From positions 146,876 to 210,875 of the forward strand of contig CANLNQ010000012.1 of NCBI GenBank assembly GCA_947492525.1: a stretch of DNA of 64,000 nt, read 5' to 3'. Numbering within the stretch: position 1 is the stretch's first letter; each line of letters opens with the position of its first letter. The DNA is from an uncultured Granulosicoccus sp. (GTDB lineage Bacteria; Pseudomonadota; Gammaproteobacteria; Granulosicoccales; Granulosicoccaceae). Below are positions 1 through 9,926 of the stretch, one piece after another. Made by a program: the position numbers and the translations under genes. A model generated the notes under the pieces. That model had not been told where the DNA came from, did no database searches, and saw only the letters and a program-made list of their open reading frames with translations.

Positions 1-2413
1 ACTGGCTCAGATAGGCCAGCGAGGAGTAGCCCGTACCGAAGTCATCCAGCGAAATCTGCACACCGAGGCTCTTGATATCGTTGATGATATTGGTTTCTAT
101 CGTCTGCACCAGAGCCGACTCGGTAATCTCCAGGATCAGGCTGTCGGGTCGCATCGAATGCTTGTCCAGAATCGCGGCAACGCGTTGGGCGAAATGCGGC
201 ATGCCCAGCTGACGTGCCGATACATTCACCGACATGGTGGTCGCCGCACCGATCAGACCCTTGCGCAGCCAGATGCGATGCTGCCCGCAGGCCTGGCTGA
301 TCGCCCACTCACCCAGTTCCCCGATCAATCCGGTTTCTTCCAGCACATCGATGAAGGCGCCGGGGCTGACGTGTTCGCCGGTATCCTGTGGCCAGCGCAG
401 CAGTGCTTCGAAGCCCAGCAGTCGCTGTTCACGAATCAATAGCTGCGGTTGGTAGAAGAGCTCGAAATCCTGTCGATCGACTGCCCGGCGCAGGCTGGTG
501 ATCATGACCGAGCGATCCCGTTGCGCCTGATCCAGTTCTGGCGTGAAGAAGACATGTCTGGAGCGTCCGGAGAGCTTTGCCCGGTACAGGGCAACGTCGG
601 CCTGCTTGATCAGACTGTTGGCATCCTGAACACTCCTGCCTTCCATGCCGGTGGCCAGCGCTATGCCCACACTGGCAGAGACGTAGACTTCTTCCATCTG
701 CAACAGGAATGGCTGCTTCAGCGCGTGGACGATGGCATCGGCGACGATGCTGGCATCCTGACTGTTGTCCAGAGTGCGCAGGGTGACGGTGAATTCATCC
801 CCACCGAGGCGTGCCACGATGTCGTCCTCGCGAACCGTATGGCGGATGCGGTGGGCTACCTGCTGCAGCAACTCGTCGCCGGCATCGTGTCCCAGAGTAT
901 CGTTGACGGCCTTGAACCCGTCCAGATCGATGAACAGCAGGGCGATGATGCCATGGGGCTTGCGCTCATCCAGAGAGCTGTGCAGCTGATCGAGAAAACT
1001 GGTGCGATTGGGCAGGCCGGTCAAGGCGTCGTGATGCGCGATCTGCGTCAGCCGCCTTTCGGCCATGTACTGCTCGGTGATGTCCATGATCACGACCAGA
1101 CTGCCGGTAAGCCGCTTCAGGGAATTCATCAGTCCCGTGGCGTTCATGCTGACCCACAAAGGCCGTTTGTCCGGGGGATCCAGACGCACCACCTGACGAT
1201 AGGTCTGGCCATCGAGCAGGGCTCGTCGCATGTCCATCAGGGTCTGCGGACGCTGCTCTTCATGCAGGGCCTCGATCCAGCCACTGCCCATGTTCGTTTC
1301 AAGCGACTGCCCGGTGAGCTGGCACCACATGTCGTTGGCGTAGTCGCATGTCCACTCCTGGTTGAGCTTGACGATGCCGACCGGTGCCAGCTGGGTCAGC
1401 GTCTGGTACTGCACGGCGGCGCTCTGCAGTTCACGCGCCGATTGAACGCGGTCGCTGATATCGTTGATCACGATTGTGGTGAAGACGCTGTCCTTGACGC
1501 GGGTATGGAACATCGACAGCTCAACCGCGAATTCCTGCCCGTCGGCGCGGCGAGCGGTAATGTCCTGAATGACGAATGGCCGCTCGTCATGGGCCTGCAG
1601 GCTGCTGTAGTAGCTGGCGGCCCGCTGGGTCAATGTCTCGACCACAGCCTCCTCCAGAAACACGTTGATCGGCGAACCCAGCGTCTGATTGATATCGACA
1701 CCGAACATCGTTTCACAGGCACGATTGAAGGCGGTGATCCGGCACTGGTCGTCGATGGTCATGACGCCATTGAAGCTGGCGTCCAGCAGTGTCACCAGCT
1801 GTCGGCTGGTCTCGCCGATGTCGGCAATGACATTGTTGATGCCGCGATTGACGATGCTGTTGATGTGCACCCGCATGAAGGCGTCGAGCATCGACTGCAG
1901 GCGGTTGATCAGAACCAGATCGAAACGCTGCCGGGCGTTGGCCACGAACAGCAGTCCCCGCAGTTCCGATTTTTCGCAGATCGGCAGCAGGGCATAGGAA
2001 TGGATGCGCGGATGGCAACTGGGCAGATTGATACTGACCTTGTCCTCTGCCGAATTGCTGAAGACCGATTTGCCGGTGTCGATGACGTCCTGCAACAGAC
2101 CGTCCGCCTGCCGATGGAGCAGGGTGTCGTGCTGTCTGGAGAGCACACCGCTGGTGTCCACCGACACGACGGCATCGAGGATGACTCTGGCCTTCGCCTT
2201 GGCATCCGATGGCGTGGTGTCGATGCGCAGCACGCAACCGTAGGCTGCATCCACCAGCCGCAAGGCCTCGATGATCAGCTCTTCACCCAGCTCACGTGGT
2301 GACAGTCCACGCGCCACGCGGTCTCCGACGCGGTCCAGAAAACGCTTCTGGATATTGTCTACCGCTTGTCGTACCTCGAAATCAGCACGTCGTTCTGTTT
2401 CGATTTCGCTCAC
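1..2413 (-). CDS. PAS-PAS-GGDEF-EAL c-di-GMP turnover protein, 3' end cut by window edge
   Basis: Probable bifunctional cyclic-di-GMP enzyme. The minus-strand frame is open from a GTG at 2413 to position 1, giving about 804 residues without the C-terminus. I see a GAF-like region (about 20-200), two PAS-like regions (about 215-450), a GGDEF domain with the intact motif GGDEF near residue 537 preceded by an RxxD inhibitory site (REDD), and an EAL domain starting near 668 (GFEALLRW) that still contains LEITES and DDFGTGYSSL before the edge. Both catalytic motifs look intact, so either activity is possible. There is no obvious membrane segment, so it is probably cytoplasmic. GAGG lies 11 bases before the GTG and no nearer ATG is available. 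A long open frame on the opposite strand is a shadow of this gene. Confidence 0.85.
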   Translation of the reverse strand, partial: MSEIETERRADFEVRQAVDNIQKRFLDRVGDRVARGLSPRELGEELIIEALRLVDAAYGCVLRIDTTPSDAKAKARVILDAVVSVDTSGVLSRQHDTLLHRQADGLLQDVIDTGKSVFSNSAEDKVSINLPSCHPRIHSYALLPICEKSELRGLLFVANARQRFDLVLINRLQSMLDAFMRVHINSIVNRGINNVIADIGETSRQLVTLLDASFNGVMTIDDQCRITAFNRACETMFGVDINQTLGSPINVFLEEAVVETLTQRAASYYSSLQAHDERPFVIQDITARRADGQEFAVELSMFHTRVKDSVFTTIVINDISDRVQSARELQSAAVQYQTLTQLAPVGIVKLNQEWTCDYANDMWCQLTGQSLETNMGSGWIEALHEEQRPQTLMDMRRALLDGQTYRQVVRLDPPDKRPLWVSMNATGLMNSLKRLTGSLVVIMDITEQYMAERRLTQIAHHDALTGLPNRTSFLDQLHSSLDERKPHGIIALLFIDLDGFKAVNDTLGHDAGDELLQQVAHRIRHTVREDDIVARLGGDEFTVTLRTLDNSQDASIVADAIVHALKQPFLLQMEEVYVSASVGIALATGMEGRSVQDANSLIKQADVALYRAKLSGRSRHVFFTPELDQAQRDRSVMITSLRRAVDRQDFELFYQPQLLIREQRLLGFEALLRWPQDTGEHVSPGAFIDVLEETGLIGELGEWAISQACGQHRIWLRKGLIGAATTMSVNVSARQLGMPHFAQRVAAILDKHSMRPDSLILEITESALVQTIETNIINDIKSLGVQISLDDFGTGYSSLAYLSQ

Positions 2414-2684
2414 ACGAATCCGTATTCCTCGACTCCGCTGGTGCGGGTTTGATACTCCCCTGAGCCGGGAACATCTTTCGGCTGATACATGTGTTTCGGG
2501 GCATGGCCAACTGTGTGACCGTAGTGTAGTTCACACGACTTATTGTGGGCCGACGAAACGCGTTATGCAGCTATCAGATATGTAGTAACGCACCATGAGA
2601 CGATGAAACAGGAAACTATATTGCCGGAGTGGCTGCGGACGCCACGAGGTCCGGGAACAACGTGGACGCTGATTGCCTCGACGA

Positions 2685-3422
2685 TCAGGATTGCAGCCAG
2701 CGAGCAATGCACTGCAGCTGACCCTGATCACCCGGCGGTGTGGCGATCAGGGGCGGCTGCTCGAATCCCAGGTCCCGCGCCAGTTCAGCGGCGCGCCCGC
2801 TGTTCACCACCAGCGGCAGCGGCCGGATCCGCGGCAAGTGATTCGCACACAGGGTCATCAGATTCTGCAGGCATTCGTTGCTGGTGATGCTGATCAGGTC
2901 GGGGGGCTGCTGCTCGAAAATGCGAGCGACCCGAGCCTCTGGTATGTCCGGTAATCGGCGCCGATAGACGTTTGCGCTATCGACCTGCCAGCCGAGTGTG
3001 CGCAGCCCGGGTGCCAGTACGCCGCGTCCGCCACAGCCCTTGACCAGCAACAGGCTACCCGGCGTGCAGGTGCCGATCTGCGCCAGAAAGGATTCGCTGT
3101 CGTAGGGGGAATCGGGCAGGGTAGCGAGCGTCTGCCCATACCCTTGCAGCGCTTGTCCGGTGGCCGATCCGATGGCGTATACAGCAAGCCCGGTCCACGG
3201 CAGGGGACGTTGCCGGTGCGCCTGCCTGACCGCATTCACACTGGTGAACAGCACGCTGTCATGCTGCTCGGCAGGGTCGCTCTGCAGGCCGGCGTCCGCT
3301 ACCGGCTCGATGGCCAGACAGGGCAGGTGGCTGACTGACAGGCCCATGGTCTGCAGCTGCTCGATGAACGGCAGGTGTTGCCCGATCGGACGGGTTATCA
3401 GGATGTGCGGCGTTGTGCTCAT
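2685..3422 (-). CDS. hemD: uroporphyrinogen-III synthase
   Basis: Cyclises hydroxymethylbilane to uroporphyrinogen III in heme/siroheme synthesis. The protein is 245 residues, normal for HemD. It opens with a strand resembling the family start (ILITRPIGQ), and has the serine/asparagine segment LFTSVNAVRQA and, later, ITSNECLQNL, as expected for the two-lobed fold. HemD is poorly conserved, so the call rests on these blocks, the length and the context. It is divergent from argH, from which it is separated by 82 bp. In many gammaproteobacteria argH, hemC and hemD are close together, but no hemC lies in this window, so hemD is apparently detached from it. Confidence 0.85.
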   Translation of the reverse strand: MSTTPHILITRPIGQHLPFIEQLQTMGLSVSHLPCLAIEPVADAGLQSDPAEQHDSVLFTSVNAVRQAHRQRPLPWTGLAVYAIGSATGQALQGYGQTLATLPDSPYDSESFLAQIGTCTPGSLLLVKGCGGRGVLAPGLRTLGWQVDSANVYRRRLPDIPEARVARIFEQQPPDLISITSNECLQNLMTLCANHLPRIRPLPLVVNSGRAAELARDLGFEQPPLIATPPGDQGQLQCIARWLQS

Positions 3423-3504
3423 GATATCGATAGTCTACCTGCGCTATCCGAGTTCGGCGCTAGCCAGTACACTTGCCTGATTTCGAGCATTCGACGATTT
3501 CATC

Positions 3505-4956
3505 ATGAGTTCTACAGAGTCATCCAGCGGCAACAAGCCGGCACAAGACAGCGACAAGGCGCAGACCAACACCCAGTGGGGCGGTCGTTTCAGCGAGTCC
3601 ACCGATCAGTTCGTACAGGCATTCACGGCGTCCGTGCAGTTCGATCAGCGCATGTACCGTCAGGATATCGAGGGATCACGCGCCCATGCGGCCATGCTGA
3701 CGCGCATCGGCGTGCTGGATGAGGCCGATCTGAGTGCCATTCGTCAGGGGCTCGATGCCATCGAAAAGGAGATCGAAGCGGGCAATTTCGAGTGGTCGGT
3801 GGCACTCGAGGACGTACACATGAATATCGAAGCCGCACTGACCGCGCGTATCGGTGATGCCGGCAAGCGATTGCACACGGGTCGCTCGCGCAATGATCAG
3901 GTGGCCACCGATATCCGGCTCTACATGCGCGATGCCTGCGATGCGGCAGCTGCGGAATGCACACGACTGCTCGAAGGTCTGTTGCCACTGGCCCAGACTC
4001 ACGCCGGCACCATCATGCCCGGTTTCACCCATCTGCAGACGGCTCAGCCGGTGACCTTCGGTCATCACGTGATGGCCTGGTTCGAAATGCTGCTGCGTGA
4101 TCTGGAGCGTCTCGGTGATACCCGACGACGACTCAATCGCATGCCGCTCGGGGCGGCGGCACTGGCCGGTACGTCCTACCCCATCGACCGGGAAATCACG
4201 CGGGAGCTGCTGCAGTTCGATGCAGTCTGCGAAAACTCCCTGGATGCGGTCAGCGATCGGGATTTTGCCATCGAGTTCTGTTCGAACACCGCGATCTGCC
4301 TGATGCATCTGTCGCGTATTGCCGAAGAGCTGGTGCTGTGGATGTCGGCGCAGTTCCGTTTCATCGATCTGCCCGATCGTTTCTGCACGGGCTCGTCCAT
4401 CATGCCGCAGAAGAAGAATCCGGATGTGCCCGAACTGGTACGAGGCAAGACCGGTCGCGCCTATGGCAATCTGATGTCACTGCTGACGCTCATGAAGAGC
4501 CAGCCACTGGCCTACAACAAGGACAATCAGGAAGACAAGGAACCGCTGTTCGATTCGGTGGATACGCTGCTTGGCAGTCTGCGCGCCTTTGCCGACATGC
4601 TGCCGGCCATTCAGGTGCGCGAAGAGTCGATGCGCACGGCGGCCCGGGACGGATTCTCCACGGCAACCGATCTGGCGGACTATCTGGTGCGCAAGGGGCT
4701 GGCGTTCCGCGATGCCCATGAAGTGGTTGGTCTGGCCGTGGCTCACGGCATCCGCCATTCTCAGGACCTGGCCGATATGTCGCTGGATGTGCTGCGCGGC
4801 TTCAGTGATCACATCGAAGCCGATGTATTCGAGGTGCTGACGCTGGAAGGATCGGTCAGCGCCCGTAGCCATGTTGGCGGTACCGCGCCCGAGGCAGTCC
4901 GTGCCGCCATCGAGCGCGCCCGCGGGCGTCTGGCCAGTGCCTACATGCCGAACTGA
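3505..4956 (+). CDS. argH: argininosuccinate lyase
   Basis: Splits argininosuccinate into arginine and fumarate, the last step of arginine synthesis, in the cytoplasm as a tetramer. It is 483 residues against a usual 455-470. The extra length is a hydrophilic Ser/Asn/Lys-rich N-terminal stretch of about 22 residues before the conserved TQWGGRFSE. The fumarase/aspartase signature [12 protein letters not shown] is at about residues 296-307 and holds the catalytic serine loop. HTGRSRNDQ and NIEAALT are also present. The 3' end overlaps the convergent esterase gene by 16 bp. Confidence 0.97.
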   Translation: MSSTESSSGNKPAQDSDKAQTNTQWGGRFSESTDQFVQAFTASVQFDQRMYRQDIEGSRAHAAMLTRIGVLDEADLSAIRQGLDAIEKEIEAGNFEWSVALEDVHMNIEAALTARIGDAGKRLHTGRSRNDQVATDIRLYMRDACDAAAAECTRLLEGLLPLAQTHAGTIMPGFTHLQTAQPVTFGHHVMAWFEMLLRDLERLGDTRRRLNRMPLGAAALAGTSYPIDREITRELLQFDAVCENSLDAVSDRDFAIEFCSNTAICLMHLSRIAEELVLWMSAQFRFIDLPDRFCTGSSIMPQKKNPDVPELVRGKTGRAYGNLMSLLTLMKSQPLAYNKDNQEDKEPLFDSVDTLLGSLRAFADMLPAIQVREESMRTAARDGFSTATDLADYLVRKGLAFRDAHEVVGLAVAHGIRHSQDLADMSLDVLRGFSDHIEADVFEVLTLEGSVSARSHVGGTAPEAVRAAIERARGRLASAYMPN

Positions 4957-5618
4957 CGTTTCAGCCAATCGGAGACGTCGGCGACTTCTTCGGCGCTCAC
5001 GCTGTGTGGAATGGGGTAGCTGTGCCATTCCAGCGCCACCTTGTGTTCGAGCATCACATCGCGTGACTGCTCGGCATGGCGAATCTGGATGACATCATCG
5101 TAGAGTCCATGAGCCATGAAGACCGGTACCGTCAATCGCTCCGGCGTGATAGCCGGCAGCGATGTTTCCTGAATGGGCAGATAGGTGGACAGAGCCAGAA
5201 TGCCGCCGAGCGTGTGCTTGCCGGTGAGGCCTTCGTACAGGGCAATGGCGCCACCCTGGGAGAAGCCGGCCAGCGTGATGTTGCGCGCCGGGATGCCGGC
5301 TTCGATCTGACTGTCGATCAGTTCACTGATCATGCTGGCAGATTCCATGATGCCGGCGCTGTCCTGCTGGCGACTGCCGAAGTCCATCGAGTTGATGTCA
5401 TACCAGCCGCGCATGGCCGCACCACCGTTGACCGTGATGGGTCTGACCGGCGCGTGGGGGAACAGGAAGCGCACTCCGGGGCGTTGCAGCAACTGCAGTT
5501 CCGGTACGATGGGTTCGAAGTCATGGCCACTGGCACCAAGCCCGTGCAGCCATATCACGGCGTATTCTGGTTGATCGGCGGTGTTGATCTCGATGCAATC
5601 GAGCAGTTTCCGGGTCAT
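4941..5618 (-). CDS. phospholipase/carboxylesterase family serine hydrolase
   Basis: Alpha/beta-hydrolase of the carboxylesterase/acyl-protein-thioesterase family (Pfam Abhydrolase_2), 225 residues from ATG 5618, a normal length. Visible features are the oxyanion-region [13 protein letters not shown], the nucleophile elbow GFSQGG (catalytic Ser), the Asp in AHGLYDDVI and the His in YPIPHSVS, so the triad is complete. No signal peptide, so it is cytoplasmic. The frame stays open upstream to other ATGs (for example near 5692), but those would overlap the lptM start. The chosen start gives the family's usual N-terminus, although its ribosome site is weak. Natural substrate unknown. It replaces cyaY, which often lies divergent from lptM in related genomes. 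Confidence 0.88.
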   Translation of the reverse strand: MTRKLLDCIEINTADQPEYAVIWLHGLGASGHDFEPIVPELQLLQRPGVRFLFPHAPVRPITVNGGAAMRGWYDINSMDFGSRQQDSAGIMESASMISELIDSQIEAGIPARNITLAGFSQGGAIALYEGLTGKHTLGGILALSTYLPIQETSLPAITPERLTVPVFMAHGLYDDVIQIRHAEQSRDVMLEHKVALEWHSYPIPHSVSAEEVADVSDWLKRQFGM

Positions 5619-5691
5619 GGGTTCTGGCGGTTTCAGGGTATCGAGTAGGCGAGGCGAGTATACTCCAAAGCCCCTGATCGAAAGTGCCGGC

Positions 5692-5925
5692 ATGAATTCG
5701 CGACAACTGATACAACTGATCTGCAGCTCGATGGCGCTGATGGCGATGTCCGCCTGTGGCAACAAGGGCGATCTGTATCTTCCGGATGACCCGACGATCC
5801 GGCAGGGTATGGAACAGATCCAGCGTGTCCTTGACATCGACGAGGTGCCCGTGGCCGATCCGGTGGAGGTGGATGATGACGACATTTACGTGAAACCGGA
5901 CAGGAAGACGGCGACGCAGCCCTGA
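5692..5925 (+). CDS. lptM: LptM-type small lipoprotein
   Basis: A 77-residue lipoprotein. It has a lipobox ending in SAC (Cys 22) followed at once by GNKGDLYLP, the short motif typical of LptM/YifL, which in E. coli assists LptD maturation in LPS transport. The C-terminal part is acidic (DDDDIYV). It heads the conserved order lptM-lysA-dapF-DUF484-xerC, which supports the assignment. The chosen start is MNSRQ. Longer in-frame starts upstream lack signal-peptide character. A TATACT hexamer at 5659-5664 could be the -10 element of its promoter, but no clear -35 element is visible. Confidence 0.85.
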   Translation: MNSRQLIQLICSSMALMAMSACGNKGDLYLPDDPTIRQGMEQIQRVLDIDEVPVADPVEVDDDDIYVKPDRKTATQP

Positions 5926-6039
5926 TCCGGCACGGTTGCCGCACGGCAAAGACACCCCAACCGCCTGACCCGAAACCCGCACCTCGATCGTCCATCGACA
6001 GACTCGAGCCCCACAGATTCAACCCAAAGACGCCATTGC

Positions 6040-7287
6040 ATGACTGCCTTCTACCGACAATCCGGCTCGATGATGAGTGACCGGAAATCCCTGAGTTCGC
6101 TGGCTGAGGAATTCGGTACACCCCTGTATGTCTACAACCGATCCGCCATCGAACAGGCATGGCAGGAATTCGAAAACGCGCTGCAAGGGCACCCTCACCT
6201 GATCTGCTACGCGGTCAAGGCCAACAGCAATCTGGCCATACTGAACATCCTCGCCAGGCTGGGTTCGGGATTCGATATCGTCTCCCTGGGCGAACTCAAG
6301 CGGGTGCTGGCGGCCGGTGGTCAGGCCGACAAGATCGTGTTCTCCGGGGTCGGCAAGAGCGCTGCCGAGATGGCGGCCGGGCTCGAAGCCGGCATTCGCT
6401 GCTTCAATGTGGAATCCGATGCCGAACTGGATCGTCTGGCGGAGGTGGCAGCCGCACACGGTGTGGTCGCACCCGTTTCCCTGCGCATCAATCCGGATGT
6501 CGATGCACAGACGCACCCCTATATCTCCACCGGTCTGAAGGAGAACAAGTTCGGGATCGGCATGAGTCACGCGATGGACAGCTACCGGCGCGGGGCGGAT
6601 CATGGCAGCCTGGCCATCAAGGGGATCGATTGCCATATCGGCTCGCAGCTGACGCGCCTGTCGCCTTACGCCGATGCGGTGGCACTGCTGATCGACATGG
6701 TGGATCGTCTGGCCGATGAAGGCATTCGACTCTCACATCTGGATGTGGGTGGGGGGCAGGGTATAGCCTACTCGGAAGACGAAGCCAGTCTGGATATCGG
6801 CGCCTGGGCCGACTGCGTGATCCAGGGCATCGGTGAGCGCGAGCTGGAGATTCTGGTTGAACCCGGGCGCTATGTGGTGGGCCAGGCGGGTGTGCTGCTG
6901 ACACGCGTGGAGTACCTGAAGAACAATGAAGACCGGCATTTCGCCGTGGTGGATGCGGCCATGAATGATCTGATTCGCCCCGCCCTGTACAGCGCCTGGC
7001 AGGCGATCGAGGAAGTGGAGACGCTGCCGCGCGAGACGCAGGTGTACGACGTGGTGGGCCCGATCTGCGAGTCGGCCGATTTTCTTGGCAAGGAACGCAG
7101 CCTGGCCATCGCTCAGGATGATCTGCTGTGTGTGCGTTCGGCAGGTGCCTATGCCTCGGTTATGAGCTCCAACTACAACACGCGTGCACGCGCCGCCGAA
7201 GTCATGGTGGATGGTGACGAGGCTCATCTGGTGCGTGCCCGGGAGGAGATCACGGACCTGTTTGCCAACGAGTCCGTGCTGCCATGA
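6040..7287 (+). CDS. lysA: diaminopimelate decarboxylase
   Basis: PLP-dependent enzyme that converts meso-diaminopimelate to lysine. It is 415 residues, the length I recall for Pseudomonas LysA. The start MTAFYRQSG matches the N-terminal pattern of those homologues, so 6040 is preferred over the two internal Mets. The PLP lysine is Lys60 in CYAVKANSN. HIGSQL, the glycine-rich phosphate loop (LDVGGGQGI), EPGRYVVG and the active-site Cys343 in CESADFL are all present. Its ATG stop overlaps dapF by 4 bp, so the last two lysine-pathway steps are translationally coupled. Confidence 0.97.
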   Translation: MTAFYRQSGSMMSDRKSLSSLAEEFGTPLYVYNRSAIEQAWQEFENALQGHPHLICYAVKANSNLAILNILARLGSGFDIVSLGELKRVLAAGGQADKIVFSGVGKSAAEMAAGLEAGIRCFNVESDAELDRLAEVAAAHGVVAPVSLRINPDVDAQTHPYISTGLKENKFGIGMSHAMDSYRRGADHGSLAIKGIDCHIGSQLTRLSPYADAVALLIDMVDRLADEGIRLSHLDVGGGQGIAYSEDEASLDIGAWADCVIQGIGERELEILVEPGRYVVGQAGVLLTRVEYLKNNEDRHFAVVDAAMNDLIRPALYSAWQAIEEVETLPRETQVYDVVGPICESADFLGKERSLAIAQDDLLCVRSAGAYASVMSSNYNTRARAAEVMVDGDEAHLVRAREEITDLFANESVLP

Positions 7288-8123
7288 AGTCGATCACCTT
7301 CACCAAGATGCACGGCCTGGGCAATGACTTCATGGTCATTGACAACCAGCAGCAGAACATCCGGCTCGAGCCCGAACTGATTCGCAGTCTGTCGGATCGC
7401 CATACCGGAATCGGCTTCGATCAGCTCCTGGTGGTCGAGGCACCCTCGGTGGCAGAGGCTGAATTCGACTACCGGATATTCAATGCCGATGGCGATGAAG
7501 TGGAACACTGCGGTAACGGTGCGCGTTGCTTTGCCCGCTTCGTCAGCGAGCGCGGCATGACCGACAACCGGGTCATTCGGGTCAATACCCGTGGTGGTCT
7601 GATCACCCTGCGTCTGCAGGAGGATGGGCAGGTGATGGTGCAGATGGGAGTGCCGGTATTCGAGCCTGCCGGCGTGCCGTTCCTGGCCGATGAGCCCGGG
7701 GCTGCGCTGTATCACGATCTGCAGGTGGGTGAGGCCGTCTATCGGGTCGGGGTGGCCAGCATCGGCAACCCGCATGTGCTGCTGCAGGTGGAGAATGTCG
7801 ATACCGCCGATGTGGAAGGACTGGGGCCACAGATAGAAAATCACCCGAAATTTCCACGTCGCGTCAATGTGAGTTTCATGCAGATCATCGACCGCCAGAA
7901 TGTGCGCCTGAGAGTGTTCGAACGCGGCGTTGGCGAAACGCAAGCCTGTGGTAGCGGGGCCTGCGCAGCGATGGCCATCGCGCAGCGTCAGGGACTACTT
8001 GACAAAACGGTGTCTGTGACCTTACCCGGAGGGGTATTGAAAATACATTGGCCAAATGAAAACTCATCAATTGAAATGACGGGCCCATGTTCTACAGTCT
8101 TTGAAGGACACACGAGAATGTAG
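7284..8123 (+). CDS. dapF: diaminopimelate epimerase
   Basis: Interconverts LL- and meso-diaminopimelate for lysine and peptidoglycan. 279 residues, typical length. It is a cofactor-free two-cysteine racemase: Cys76 lies in EHCGNGARC and Cys222 in QACGSGACAA, both in the expected contexts. The N-terminal FTKMHGLGNDFMVID block is diagnostic. It starts inside the end of lysA (ATGA overlap) and ends 6 bp before the next gene. Confidence 0.98.
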   Translation: MKSITFTKMHGLGNDFMVIDNQQQNIRLEPELIRSLSDRHTGIGFDQLLVVEAPSVAEAEFDYRIFNADGDEVEHCGNGARCFARFVSERGMTDNRVIRVNTRGGLITLRLQEDGQVMVQMGVPVFEPAGVPFLADEPGAALYHDLQVGEAVYRVGVASIGNPHVLLQVENVDTADVEGLGPQIENHPKFPRRVNVSFMQIIDRQNVRLRVFERGVGETQACGSGACAAMAIAQRQGLLDKTVSVTLPGGVLKIHWPNENSSIEMTGPCSTVFEGHTRM

Positions 8124-8129
8124 AAAAAA

Positions 8130-8909
8130 ATGCAATCCGAACAAACTGATCTGGACCACGTGCTTGACGATGAAGACGTGCTTCGGTTTCTGGCAGGCAA
8201 CCCCGAATTCTTCGTCAACAACCAGGATATCCTGCCCAGGCTTCGTATCCCCCATGAGTCCGGCAAGGCCGTATCCCTGATCGAAAAGCAAGTCAGCGTA
8301 CTGCGAGGAAAGTGCGGCACGCTGGAGAACAGCCTGCGGGATCTGATCGCGGTTGCCCGTGAGAATGAATCCCTGCATCAACGTCTGCATCTGCTGTTGC
8401 AGGAAATCATCTCCACGCGTTCGCTGGATCAGATCGTGACGCTGACACGCAACAGCCTGCGCGAGAATTTCAACGCCGACGATGTGCGCGTTCTGCTGAT
8501 TGCCAGCAAGCCGAAAGCGCCCCGCAAAACGGCCGCCGGCAAGACGCCGGGCAAGACTGCAAGCCCCCGGACGCGCAAGCAGAAGCCCGTGGAAGGCATG
8601 CGGATCGTTGAACACGATGATGCCTGCATTGCCTTGTTCGACGAGCTGTTCGCCGGTACGGACACCCTCTGTGGACTGCCCAGTGAAGAACAGCTGGCCT
8701 GCCTTGTCGGTCAGGATTGCGCCGGCATTGCCTCGGCCGCATTGATACCCCTGCAATACAAGAACCGTCTGGGTGTGGTCATGCTGACCAGTCGCGATGA
8801 ATCCCGCTTTGCCTCGGGCAAGGGCGTCATGTTCCTGAACCAGCTGGGTCAGCTGCTGAGCCGTCGACTGCAGACCTATGGCACCATCGTGCCTGTGAAC
8901 GCAGAGTGA
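8130..8909 (+). CDS. DUF484 family protein
   Basis: 259-residue cytoplasmic protein of the DUF484 (YigA) family, recognised by DEDVLRFLAGNPEFFVNN at the N-terminus, the following helix with SLIEKQVSVLRGK, and its position between dapF and xerC, as in E. coli and Pseudomonas. The C-terminal half has a GAF-like outline (LIPLQYKNRLGVVML, then F..GKGVMFLNQLGQLLSRRL). A lysine/proline/alanine-rich insertion lies at about 129-152. The function of the family is not established. It overlaps the xerC start. Confidence 0.9.
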   Translation: MQSEQTDLDHVLDDEDVLRFLAGNPEFFVNNQDILPRLRIPHESGKAVSLIEKQVSVLRGKCGTLENSLRDLIAVARENESLHQRLHLLLQEIISTRSLDQIVTLTRNSLRENFNADDVRVLLIASKPKAPRKTAAGKTPGKTASPRTRKQKPVEGMRIVEHDDACIALFDELFAGTDTLCGLPSEEQLACLVGQDCAGIASAALIPLQYKNRLGVVMLTSRDESRFASGKGVMFLNQLGQLLSRRLQTYGTIVPVNAE

Positions 8910-9898
8910 TGATGGATGGCGGCGAGCAGTCTGGTGGTAGCGCCACGGCGGGTGAACCGCCGGCGGGGGCCGAATCCGACACGCAGTCGGTTTTCGATTC
9001 CGCCATGGCACTGTATCTCGAAGAGCTGCGCGTAGCCCGGCGCAGTTCTCCCCACACCGTCAGCAACTACGCGCGCGACCTGAAGGCCATTGCCGCTTCG
9101 GCGCAGGCCAGAGGCATCGACGGCTGGCAAGCACTGCGCAGCGACGATGTCCGGGCCATCATCGCCGAGCAGCACCGCAGCGGCATTTCCGGTCGCAGCC
9201 TGGCTCGACGTCTCTCGGCGCTGCGCGGCCTGTACAACTTCCTGCTGGCATCGGGCGACTGCGAGATGAATCCGGCGCAGGATATTCTGGCCCCCAAGGA
9301 CAAGAAAGCCCTGCCATCCACACTGGATCCGGATGAGGTCAGCCGCCTGCTGGCGCAGAATCTCAACGACCCGATGATCTGTCGGGATCTGGCGATGTTC
9401 GAGCTGATGTATTCCTCCGGCCTGCGACTGGCCGAGCTGGTGGGCATCGATCTGGCCGATCTGGATCTGAGCGTCGGCCAGGTTCGCGTTACCGGCAAAG
9501 GCGGCAAGGTGCGTGATCTACCCGTGGGTGAACACGCCGTGAAGGCCGTCAACAAATGGCTGGGTTATCGTCGAAGCCTGCCCGGCGCCGATGAACGCGC
9601 CGTCTTTCTCAGCACGCGCGGCAAACGCATTGCGCCGCGAACGGTGCAGATGCGTCTGAAGAAGCTGGCGGAATCCCAGGGCCTGGATCGCGACTGCTAC
9701 CCGCACATGTTGCGGCACTCCTTTGCCAGTCATCTGCTGGAGAGCAGCGGTGATCTGCGTGCTGTGCAGGAGCTGCTGGGGCACGCTGACATCAGCACCA
9801 CCCAGATATACACGCATCTGGATTTCCAGCACCTGGCGCAGGTCTATGATGAGTCGCACCCGCGGGCGCGGCGCAAGGATGTGAAGGAAGACAGCTGA
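8906..9898 (+). CDS. xerC: tyrosine site-specific recombinase XerC
   Basis: Acts with XerD at dif to resolve chromosome dimers. The N-terminal SAM-like DNA-binding domain is at about 25-115 and the catalytic domain follows. Numbered from GTG 8906, the active-site residues are Arg174 (GLRLAEL), His267 and Arg270 (HMLRH), His293 (LGHADIS) and nucleophile Tyr302 (TQIYTHL). The sequence starts GTG-ATG-ATG, so 8906, 8909 or 8912 could be used. All overlap or abut the DUF484 stop. The N-terminal extension of about 25 residues (acidic, Gly/Ala-rich) is longer than in E. coli. The dapF-DUF484-xerC context supports XerC rather than XerD. Confidence 0.95.
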   Translation: MMMDGGEQSGGSATAGEPPAGAESDTQSVFDSAMALYLEELRVARRSSPHTVSNYARDLKAIAASAQARGIDGWQALRSDDVRAIIAEQHRSGISGRSLARRLSALRGLYNFLLASGDCEMNPAQDILAPKDKKALPSTLDPDEVSRLLAQNLNDPMICRDLAMFELMYSSGLRLAELVGIDLADLDLSVGQVRVTGKGGKVRDLPVGEHAVKAVNKWLGYRRSLPGADERAVFLSTRGKRIAPRTVQMRLKKLAESQGLDRDCYPHMLRHSFASHLLESSGDLRAVQELLGHADISTTQIYTHLDFQHLAQVYDESHPRARRKDVKEDS

Positions 9899-9903
9899 GC
9901 GAG

Positions 9904-9918
9904 CCTCGACCGTCGAGG
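9904..9918. terminator. short hairpin between convergent xerC and PilZ-like gene
   Basis: CCTCGA and TCGAGG form a 6-bp GC-rich stem around a 3-base loop, inside the 28-bp gap between the two stop codons. It could stop transcription from both sides. There is no U-run, so an intrinsic terminator is only a possibility. Confidence 0.35.
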
Positions 9919-9926
9919 ACGGGCGC

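Noticed and set aside
449..2302. 617-residue open frame on the plus strand
   Set aside because: It is antisense to the GGDEF/EAL protein, which has recognisable domains throughout. The plus-strand translation has none.
2513..2536. GTGTGA and TCACAC half-sites resembling a CRP site
   Set aside because: The spacing is 12 bp instead of the 6 bp needed for CRP.
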